The position numbers were made by a program, and so were the translations under genes. Shown here piece after piece: positions 54,618-61,977 of a stretch of DNA of 64,000 bases. The notes beneath the pieces are model-generated. The model had not been told where the DNA came from and did no database searches. It worked only from the letters and a program-made list of their open reading frames with translations. The stretch's first letter is position 1. Every line of letters begins with the position of its first letter. Source of the stretch: Chitinophaga caseinilytica (GTDB lineage Bacteria > Bacteroidota > Bacteroidia > Chitinophagales > Chitinophagaceae); NCBI RefSeq assembly GCF_038396765.1, contig NZ_CP150096.1, positions 2,215,001 to 2,279,000 on the forward strand, read 5' to 3'.

Positions 54618-55709
54618 TTATCTGCGGATGATACCGCCGCCCAGCACATCGTCCCCTTCATAGAAAACGGCGCTTTGTCCGGGCGCGATGCCTTTTACCT
54701 GCTCGTAGAAATGCACTTTGGTGAGGCCGTCCTCGCCTTGATAAAGGTTGGCGAGGGTGCCCTTGTCTTTATACCGCACTTTCACGACAGCTTCCATGCC
54801 TTCTGAAAGCTGGTCGTATTTCACGAGGTTGATGCCGCCGACATTCATTTCCGAACGGTTCAGCTCCACTTCGTCGCCCAGCACCACGGTATTGGTTTCG
54901 GGGATGATTTCGGTGACGAAGATGGGGCGGCCCAGGGCGATGTCGAGCCCTTTTCGCTGGCCGATGGTGTAGAAGGGATAGCCTTTGTGCTTGCCGACGA
55001 TGGTGCCGTCTGCCAGTACGAAATTGCCGCCGTCTACCCGTTCTTCGAGGCCTTCCACCTTGCGTTTGAGGAACCCGCGGTAATCGTTGTCGGGCACGAA
55101 GCAGATTTCATAGCTTTCCGCTTTTTTGGCGAGTTCAGGGTACCCGAAATCGAATGCCATCTGGCGGATTTCCGTTTTGCGGTAGCCGCCGAGGGGGAGG
55201 AGGGTGCGTTTGATCACGTCTTGCTCCAGGCCCCAGAGCACGTAGCTTTGGTCTTTGGTTTCGTCTACCCCCTTGCTGATGACGCCGCGGCCGTTTTCTT
55301 CGCGGATGCGGCCGTAGTGGCCGGTGGCGATGAAGGCGCAGTCCATGGCGTCTGCCCGTTTCATGAGGGCGCGCCATTTGATGTGGGTATTGCAAAGCAC
55401 GCACGGGTTGGGAGTGCGGCCTGCGAGGTATTCGTCCACGAAATTATTGATGACGAAATCGCCGAATTCGTCGCGTATATCGAGTATGAAGTGCGGGAAG
55501 CCATGGTGCACGGCGGCGGCGCGGGCATCGTTGAAAGAATCCAGGTTACAGCAGCCGGTTTCCTTTTTGGAAGTTCCGGCGGAAGCGTAATCCCAGGTTT
55601 TCATGGTGATGCCCACTACTTCGTATCCCTGCTCATGGAGCATAAGGGCGGTCACGGTACTGTCGATCCCACCGCTCATGGCTACCAGCACTTTTCCATG
55701 CTTGCTCAT
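54618..55709 (-). CDS. mnmA: tRNA-specific 2-thiouridylase MnmA
   Basis: 363 aa. PP-loop VAMSGGIDSTVTALML, first catalytic Cys in NPCVLCN, second in YEICFVPDND, GQRKGLDIALGRP and the C-terminal beta-barrel ending DDVLGGGIIRR. It puts sulfur on U34 of Lys, Glu and Gln tRNAs in the cytosol. Neighbouring an RNA methyltransferase, but on the opposite strand. Confidence 0.95.
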   Translation of the reverse strand: MSKHGKVLVAMSGGIDSTVTALMLHEQGYEVVGITMKTWDYASAGTSKKETGCCNLDSFNDARAAAVHHGFPHFILDIRDEFGDFVINNFVDEYLAGRTPNPCVLCNTHIKWRALMKRADAMDCAFIATGHYGRIREENGRGVISKGVDETKDQSYVLWGLEQDVIKRTLLPLGGYRKTEIRQMAFDFGYPELAKKAESYEICFVPDNDYRGFLKRKVEGLEERVDGGNFVLADGTIVGKHKGYPFYTIGQRKGLDIALGRPIFVTEIIPETNTVVLGDEVELNRSEMNVGGINLVKYDQLSEGMEAVVKVRYKDKGTLANLYQGEDGLTKVHFYEQVKGIAPGQSAVFYEGDDVLGGGIIRR

Positions 55710-55901
55710 TTTCCTAACGGTTTAGCGTGCAAAATTACTGAAAATCCCGGGAACGAGGGGGCCGGGCTTATAGATATCGCTGATAGCCCATAGGCGGAAG
55801 CCCGATGCCGCCGGATGGAAAAAATTCAATATCGAGGGATTTACAACGATTGATATCCCATTTTTGTCTAAATTCTTTAACTATTCGTCAAAAAAGTCGC
55901 C

Positions 55902-55931
55902 GGCTAATTTTATATTTATCGGAAATTAGCC
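55902..55931. promoter_or_regulatory. Palindromic operator/promoter of the hexuronate operon
   Basis: Perfect 9-bp arms GGCTAATTT (55902-55910) and AAATTAGCC (55923-55931) with a 12-bp centre containing TATATTTA, a 7/8 match to the -7 consensus. It lies 24 bp before the uxaB ATG. A regulator bound here would cover the promoter; no regulator gene is in the window. Confidence 0.6.
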
Positions 55932-55955
55932 TGACATATTATAAAATTTGAATGC

Positions 55956-57455
55956 ATGCTACCTCGTTTGAATAGGCCACACGTTATGAATCACCCCGAG
56001 TGGGGCATTACATCGGATCATTTTCAGTTACCGGAAAAAATTTTGCAGTTCGGGACCGGCGTGCTGTTGCGCGGGCTGGTCGACTACCTCGTGGATAACG
56101 CCAACAAGCAGGGCGTGTTCAACGGGCGCATCGCCATCGTGAAAAGCACCGACGGCGGGGATGCAGCAGCGTTCCACGCGCAGGACGGGCTGTTTACCAC
56201 CCACATCAAAGGCGTATCGCAGGGCAAGCCCGTCGATCAATACCTCATCAACGCTTCTGTTAGCCGTGTATTGCAATCGAATGCAGATTGGGAGGCGGTG
56301 TTGGAAGCGGCGTGTCAGCCTTCCATGGAGATCATCGTTTCGAATACGACGGAAGTGGGGATACAATATGTGGAGGAGAACGTAGGCGCCGGGGTGCCCG
56401 CGTCTTTCCCCGGCAAACTGCTCGCCATCCTGTTCGAACGCCACCGCAGGAAGCTCCCGGGCTTCGTCATCATCCCTACCGAATTGGTGGTGGATAACGG
56501 GGAACTGCTCCATTCGATCGTCCTCAAACTGGCGACATTCAACCAAATGCCGGAACAATTCATCCAATGGATCAGCCAGGGCAACCGCTTTTGCAGTTCG
56601 CTGGTAGACCGTATCGTGCCCGGCCGCCCGAAAAACCTGGCCGATTGCTGGAAAGAAGCAGGTTATGAAGATGAGCTCTGGATCGATTCGGAGCCCTTCC
56701 TCCTCTGGGCCATCGAAGGAGATGCGGGCGTGGCGCAGAAACTGGCGTTTCACCAGACAGACGACCGCATGCTCATCGCCCCCAGCATCACCCCATACCG
56801 CGAACAAAAACTCCGCATCCTCAACGGCAGTCACACCGCCGCGGTGACGCTCGGTTACCTTTCCGGGCTGAACACCGTCTACGAGTGCATGCAAGACCCT
56901 CATATGCGCCGGTTCTTCGAAACCGTGGTGAAGGCCGAAATCCTCCCCACGCTCGAAAACCTCGGTCCACAGGTGGCCACGTTCGCCGCCGACGTGCTCG
57001 ACCGGTTCGACAACCCTTCCATCGAGCACAAACTTATTTCCATCACCTTCCAGCAAAGCAGCAAAATGAACGCGCGGAACGTGCAGACCATGCTCCGCTA
57101 CCGCGAAAGCAAAGGGCTGCTGCCGGAAATGATGCTGCTCGGGTTCGCGTGCACCCTGCTTTTCCTGAAGCCCGCGCGCGAGCACGAGGGTAAATTCCAG
57201 GGCCAGCGCGGCGATCAGTTCTATGATATCACAGATGAGAACGCCGCAATTTTCGCCGCTTACTGGAAATCGGTTGCGAAAACGGGTTATCCCGAAATAT
57301 CCGCCATGGTGCGCGATATTTGCGGGGACGACCGCCTCTGGCAAACCGATCTCAATCAACTGCCCGGCTTCGCCGATACCGTTACCGACCATTTGATCGG
57401 CATGATGCAGAACGGTGTAAAGGAATATATCATCCACCATTCCAAGGTTTTATAA
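55956..57455 (+). CDS. uxaB: Tagaturonate reductase (altronate oxidoreductase)
   Basis: 499 aa, mannitol-dehydrogenase superfamily. N-terminal nucleotide-binding ILQFGTGVLLRGLVDYL, SNTTEVGIQY, and the catalytic KLRILNGSHTAAVTLGYL region in the second half. It reduces D-tagaturonate to D-altronate with NADH in galacturonate breakdown. First gene of the operon uxaB-uxaC-kdgK-eda-exuT; 6 bp separate it from uxaC. It resembles UxaB more than UxuB in length and in the LNGSH motif. The dehydratase for the next step (uxaA) is not in the window. Confidence 0.92.
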   Translation: MLPRLNRPHVMNHPEWGITSDHFQLPEKILQFGTGVLLRGLVDYLVDNANKQGVFNGRIAIVKSTDGGDAAAFHAQDGLFTTHIKGVSQGKPVDQYLINASVSRVLQSNADWEAVLEAACQPSMEIIVSNTTEVGIQYVEENVGAGVPASFPGKLLAILFERHRRKLPGFVIIPTELVVDNGELLHSIVLKLATFNQMPEQFIQWISQGNRFCSSLVDRIVPGRPKNLADCWKEAGYEDELWIDSEPFLLWAIEGDAGVAQKLAFHQTDDRMLIAPSITPYREQKLRILNGSHTAAVTLGYLSGLNTVYECMQDPHMRRFFETVVKAEILPTLENLGPQVATFAADVLDRFDNPSIEHKLISITFQQSSKMNARNVQTMLRYRESKGLLPEMMLLGFACTLLFLKPAREHEGKFQGQRGDQFYDITDENAAIFAAYWKSVAKTGYPEISAMVRDICGDDRLWQTDLNQLPGFADTVTDHLIGMMQNGVKEYIIHHSKVL

Positions 57456-57461
57456 TCGCAT

Positions 57462-58856
57462 ATGAAACAATTTCTGTCCGAAGACTTCCTCTTGCAAACC
57501 GAAACTGCCCGGCGCCTGTATTTCGATTACGCGAAAGACATGCCGGTGATCGATTATCATAACCACCTGCCGCCCGACGAGATCGCGCAGAACAAGACTT
57601 TCGCGAACATGACGGAGGTTTGGCTGAAGGGCGACCACTATAAATGGCGCGCCATGCGGGCCAACGGCGTATCCGAAGACCTCATTACCGGCGGGGCAGA
57701 CGATTTCACGAAATTCCGCATGTGGGCGGAAACCGTGCCCTTCACCGCCCGGAACCCGCTCTACCACTGGAGCGCCATGGAACTGGCGAACCCGTTCGGT
57801 ATCCGCGAAACGCTCAACGGCAATAATGCCGCAAAGATTTATGAAACCTGTAACGCACAGCTTCCGCAATATTCCACCCGCAGCCTGTTGCAGCACTTCA
57901 ACGTGAAGGCGCTCTGTACCACCGACGATCCGGCGGATCCGCTGGAGCATCACAAGGCTTTGGCGGCCGAGGGCTTCGGCGTCAAGGTGCTGCCCACTTT
58001 CCGGCCAGACAAGGCCATGGCGGTGGAAGACCCTCAGGCATTCAAAGCCTACCTGGACAAGCTGGGCGCCGCTGCCGGGATCGAGATACACAGCTACCAT
58101 TCCCTCATCGAGGCGCTGAAAAAACGGCACGATTACTTCCATGCCGCGGGAGGCCGCCTGTCTGACCACGGCCTGAATTACTTCATCTACAGCGATTTTA
58201 CGGAAGCTGCGCTGGAAAAGGCTTTCCAGCAAGTGTTCGCCGGTCGCCCGCTAGACGCCGCCGCCACCGCGATGTTCAAATCCGCGACGCTGCATTTCAT
58301 CTGCCAGTGGAACCACGAAAAAGGCTGGGCGCAGCAATTCCATGTTGGGGCGATCCGGAACAACAACAGCCGGCTGCTGAAAAAACTGGGAGCAGACGCA
58401 GGCGTGGACTCCATCGGCGATTGGGCCATGGCAGAAGCGATGAGCAGGTTCTTCGACCGGCTGGACGCTAACGATCAGCTGGCCAAAACGATCGTGTATA
58501 ACCTGAACCCTTCCTACAACGAAGTTTTCGCCACCATGGTGGGCAATTTCCAGGACGGAAGCGTAGCCGGTAAAATGCAGTTCGGCTCCGGATGGTGGTT
58601 CCTCGATCAGAAAGACGGCATGGAAAAACAGATGAACGCACTCAGCAACATGGGCCTCATCAGCAGGTTCGTGGGCATGCTGACCGATTCGCGGAGCTTT
58701 TTGTCGTATAGCCGCCATGAATATTTCAGGAGAATATTGTGTAATTTGTTCGGCAACGACGCAGAGAACGGAGAATTGCCCGCCGATATTCCCTGGATGG
58801 GCAAAATGGTGCAGGACATTTGCTATAACAACGCCAAGGCGTATTTTAATTTTTAA
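57462..58856 (+). CDS. uxaC: Glucuronate isomerase
   Basis: 464 aa amidohydrolase-fold uronate isomerase: metal-binding VIDYHNHLPPDEIA, DHYKWRAMRANGV, FNVKALCTTDDPAD, HFICQWNHEKGWAQQFHVG and a C-terminal FVGMLTDSRSFLSYSRHEYFRR. It interconverts D-glucuronate with D-fructuronate and D-galacturonate with D-tagaturonate, the entry step for the sugar imported by the ExuT-like transporter. Its stop overlaps the kdgK start (TAATG). Confidence 0.96.
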   Translation: MKQFLSEDFLLQTETARRLYFDYAKDMPVIDYHNHLPPDEIAQNKTFANMTEVWLKGDHYKWRAMRANGVSEDLITGGADDFTKFRMWAETVPFTARNPLYHWSAMELANPFGIRETLNGNNAAKIYETCNAQLPQYSTRSLLQHFNVKALCTTDDPADPLEHHKALAAEGFGVKVLPTFRPDKAMAVEDPQAFKAYLDKLGAAAGIEIHSYHSLIEALKKRHDYFHAAGGRLSDHGLNYFIYSDFTEAALEKAFQQVFAGRPLDAAATAMFKSATLHFICQWNHEKGWAQQFHVGAIRNNNSRLLKKLGADAGVDSIGDWAMAEAMSRFFDRLDANDQLAKTIVYNLNPSYNEVFATMVGNFQDGSVAGKMQFGSGWWFLDQKDGMEKQMNALSNMGLISRFVGMLTDSRSFLSYSRHEYFRRILCNLFGNDAENGELPADIPWMGKMVQDICYNNAKAYFNF

Positions 58857-59854
58857 TGCAACCAGTATCAGTCATCACTTTCGGAGAAATTTTATTCCGG
58901 CTTTCGCCCGAATGGGCCAACCATCGCGCGGCCATGTACGTGGGTGGCGCAGAAGCCAATGTAGCCGCGGCCCTGGGCACCTGGGGCGATAGCGTGGCGT
59001 ATATCAGCAAAGCGCCCGACAACGGGCTCAGCCGCCAGGCCATGGCACAGCTGGAAGCCGCGAACATCCGGACAGACAGGATGCTTTGGGGCGGCGACCG
59101 TATCGGGGCGTATTACCTTTCGCAGGGCGCCGATCTGAAAAACGCCGAAGTGGTGTACGACCGGAAATATTCCAGCTTCAGTGAAATTGTGCCGGGAACG
59201 GTGGATTGGGACGCACTGCTGGACGGGGCGGACTGGTTCCACTGGAGCGCCATTTCGCCCGCGCTCAACGCCAACGCGGCGGAGATCTGCCGGGAAGTAT
59301 TGGAGGCGGCTACCCGGAAGGGGATGACCATTTCCACCGACCTCAATTACCGCAGCAAACTGTGGCAATACGGCAAATCGCCGCGGGACGTTATGCCCGC
59401 GCTCGCGCAATACTGCCATGTGATCATGGGCAATATCTGGGCGGCAGACATGATGCTGGGCGTGCCCATCCATCAGGAAGCAATTGCCGGGAATACGAAA
59501 GACGGGTATTTGCAGGCGGCGCGCACATCTGCGGCGGCCATCATCGCGCAATTCCCGAAATGCGACCGGGTGGCGTTTACGTTCCGGTTTTCGGACGGGC
59601 CCACGCACAATTTGTATTATGCCGTGTATTATACCCAGGGCCAGCTGTACGTGAGCCGGCAATATGAAACGAACGATGTGATAGACCGTGTAGGCAGCGG
59701 CGATAGTTTTATGGCGGGATTGATACATGCGAACCTGCATGGGCTCGATCCGCAGCAGACCATCGGTTATGCCGCCGCATCGGCTTACACGAAGCTTTTC
59801 AGGACGGGGGATTTCAACCTCACGCCCCGCGAAACGATCACGCAAATGATGTAG
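58856..59854 (+). CDS. kdgK: 2-keto-3-deoxygluconate kinase (PfkB family)
   Basis: 332 aa ribokinase-fold enzyme: substrate-binding GGAEANVAAALGTWG near the start and the C-terminal anion-hole/catalytic DRVGSGDSFMAGL. It phosphorylates 2-keto-3-deoxygluconate to KDPG, which the eda product four bases downstream cleaves. The assignment to KdgK within PfkB kinases rests on operon context and general similarity. Start overlaps the uxaC stop by one base. Confidence 0.9.
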   Translation: MQPVSVITFGEILFRLSPEWANHRAAMYVGGAEANVAAALGTWGDSVAYISKAPDNGLSRQAMAQLEAANIRTDRMLWGGDRIGAYYLSQGADLKNAEVVYDRKYSSFSEIVPGTVDWDALLDGADWFHWSAISPALNANAAEICREVLEAATRKGMTISTDLNYRSKLWQYGKSPRDVMPALAQYCHVIMGNIWAADMMLGVPIHQEAIAGNTKDGYLQAARTSAAAIIAQFPKCDRVAFTFRFSDGPTHNLYYAVYYTQGQLYVSRQYETNDVIDRVGSGDSFMAGLIHANLHGLDPQQTIGYAAASAYTKLFRTGDFNLTPRETITQMM

Positions 59855-59857
59855 CAA

Positions 59858-60520
59858 ATGACAACGCAACCAGCAATAATCTTACAAGCATTCGAAAGCA
59901 CGAAAGTGATCCCGGTTTTTTATCATGAAGATCCGGAAGTGTGCGCCGAAGTGATGAAAGCCTGTTATGCAGGCGGCATCCGCGTTTTCGAATTTACCAA
60001 CCGCGGAGAGCAGGCCCGGCAGAACTTTGCGCACCTGCGCGATCTGAAAGCCGCGTCTATGCCCGATATGCAATTGGGCATCGGTACCATCAAGAACGTG
60101 GCCGATGCGCGGACCTTCACCGATATGGGGGCTGATTTCATCGTATGCCCCGTGGTGGACCCCGAAACGGCGACGTACTGCCAAAGGGCCGGCATCCTTT
60201 GGATCCCGGGCTGTATGACGCCTACGGAAATATCCGTGGCGGAGAAGAACGGTGCGGCTTTGGTGAAGCTCTTTCCCGGGAGCGCCCTCGGCCCCGAATT
60301 CGTAAAAGCCGTCAAGCCGCTGTTCCCCGGACTGAAGTTCATGCCCACCGGCGGCGTGGAACCGGAAGCCGCCAACCTGAAAGCGTGGTTCGGCGCCGGT
60401 GTGGTCTGCGTAGGAATGGGCTCCAATCTTATACCAAAAGAAATCCTTGCAAACCGCGATTGGGAAAGCCTCGGAGAGAAAATTAAGCAAACGTTTGCAT
60501 TATTGCGGTCATTGCAGTAA
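59858..60520 (+). CDS. eda: KDPG aldolase (2-keto-3-deoxy-6-phosphogluconate aldolase)
   Basis: 220 aa class I aldolase, TIM-barrel. VIPVFYHEDPEV, Glu in FEFTNRG, GIGTIKN, PGCMTPTEI and the Schiff-base Lys in ALVKLFPGSALGPEF, then phosphate-binding MPTGGVEP. It splits KDPG into pyruvate and glyceraldehyde-3-phosphate, closing the hexuronate route. Directly after kdgK (3-bp gap). Confidence 0.94.
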   Translation: MTTQPAIILQAFESTKVIPVFYHEDPEVCAEVMKACYAGGIRVFEFTNRGEQARQNFAHLRDLKAASMPDMQLGIGTIKNVADARTFTDMGADFIVCPVVDPETATYCQRAGILWIPGCMTPTEISVAEKNGAALVKLFPGSALGPEFVKAVKPLFPGLKFMPTGGVEPEAANLKAWFGAGVVCVGMGSNLIPKEILANRDWESLGEKIKQTFALLRSLQ

Positions 60521-60555
60521 TTTGTAATGATCATACCTTAAACAACTCAACTGAC

Positions 60556-61848
60556 ATGAATTCCACTGTAATTGGCCGGTACCGCTGGCGAATATGCGCC
60601 TTGTTGTTTTTTGCTACCACTATCAACTACATCGACCGGCAGGTCATCGGTATTTTAAAACCCGTACTGGAGAAAGAGTTTAACTGGACGGAGAGCCAAT
60701 ATGGCGAGATCGTGATGGTTTTTTCCGCTTGTTATGCATTCGGCCTGCTCATCTTCGGGCGGTTTGTGGATAAGGTGGGCACCAAAGTAGGTTACAGTGT
60801 GTCGATCGTTATCTGGAGCATAGCCGCGATGGCACATGCCCTGGCGAAATCCACCTTCGGTTTCGGCGCAGCCCGTGCGGTATTGGGATTGGGCGAAGCG
60901 GGGAATTTTCCCGTGGCGATCAAATCCGTTGCGGAATGGTTCCCGAAGAAAGAGCGCGCTTTCGCAACGGGGATTTTTAACTCCGGCGCAAACATCGGGG
61001 CCGTACTGGCGCCGGCAGTAGTGCCCTGGCTCGCCAACGCGTACGGCTGGCAGGAAGCGTTTATCTGGACGGGCGTTGTAGGCTTCATCTGGCTGATCTT
61101 CTGGATCGTGATGTACGAAATCCCCGCCCGCCACAAGAAAATCACCAAAGCGGAATATGAATACATTCACAGCGACCAGGTAGACGATTCAGGCACCAAA
61201 AAGAAAGTGCCCTGGCTGAAGCTGTTCGGCATCCGCCAAACCTGGGCTTTCGTGTTCGGTAAACTGCTGACAGACCCGATCTGGTGGTTCTTCCTCTTCT
61301 GGTTGCCTTCCTACTTCTCGACCACTTTCAAACTCGATATGAAAAACCTCGGCTTGCCGCTGATCATCGTGTATACAGCTACAACCGTTGGCAGCATTGG
61401 CGGCGGATACCTGTCGAGCTGGTTCATCAAGCGCGGTATGCCGGTATTCAAAGCGCGTAAAACCGCCATGTTCATCTTCGCGATCTGTGTATTGCCGATC
61501 ATGACGGCGAGATATACCGATAGTATGTGGGTAGCGGTGGCGCTTATCAGTCTGGCTGCGGCTGCGCACCAGGCCTGGTCTGCCAATATCTTCACCACCG
61601 CGTCAGACATGTTCCCGCGGTTCGCATTGAGCTCCGTGGTAGGGATTGGCGGTATGGCCGGTTCGCTGGGCGGGATGCTGTTCCCTATCGTGGTCGGCGC
61701 GCTGCTCGACCACTACAAAGCCCTGGGCAACATCAACGCGGGATACAATATCCTTTTCCTGATCTGCGGCGTGATGTACCTGCTCGCCTGGATCATGATG
61801 CACATCTTCGCTCCCAAAATGGAGCAGGTGGAAATTGCAGAAGCATAG
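60556..61848 (+). CDS. exuT: MFS hexuronate transporter (ExuT/ACS family)
   Basis: 430 aa, about 12 membrane helices in two halves. ACS-family features: RWRICALLFFATTINYIDRQ at helix 1, FGRFVDKVGTKVG between helices 2 and 3, LGLGEAGNFPVAIKSVAEWFP, and RFALSSVVGIGGMAGSLGGM in the second half. It imports galacturonate/glucuronate by proton symport across the inner membrane. Last gene of the operon; terminator at 61871. Confidence 0.9.
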   Translation: MNSTVIGRYRWRICALLFFATTINYIDRQVIGILKPVLEKEFNWTESQYGEIVMVFSACYAFGLLIFGRFVDKVGTKVGYSVSIVIWSIAAMAHALAKSTFGFGAARAVLGLGEAGNFPVAIKSVAEWFPKKERAFATGIFNSGANIGAVLAPAVVPWLANAYGWQEAFIWTGVVGFIWLIFWIVMYEIPARHKKITKAEYEYIHSDQVDDSGTKKKVPWLKLFGIRQTWAFVFGKLLTDPIWWFFLFWLPSYFSTTFKLDMKNLGLPLIIVYTATTVGSIGGGYLSSWFIKRGMPVFKARKTAMFIFAICVLPIMTARYTDSMWVAVALISLAAAAHQAWSANIFTTASDMFPRFALSSVVGIGGMAGSLGGMLFPIVVGALLDHYKALGNINAGYNILFLICGVMYLLAWIMMHIFAPKMEQVEIAEA

Positions 61849-61870
61849 ATTTTACGATGTATCATAGTTT

Positions 61871-61905
61871 ACGGCGCAACCTTCACCGGTTGTGCCGTTT
61901 CTTTT
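61871..61905 (+). terminator. Terminator of the hexuronate operon
   Basis: 11-bp stem ACGGCGCAACC / GGTTGTGCCGT (one G-T) with a 6-nt loop, followed by TTCTTTT. Confidence 0.8.
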
Positions 61906-61943
61906 GGTTTCCAACCAGTTCGGTGCCACCCTACTGATATAAG

Positions 61944-61951
61944 TAATTTTG
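61944..61951 (+). promoter_or_regulatory. -7 element TAATTTTG of the PKD-protein gene
   Basis: Exact TAnnTTTG, 26 bp before the ATG at 61978; no convincing -33. Confidence 0.5.
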
Positions 61952-61977
61952 CGTAATTTTCGGGCCAACAGCAGCAT

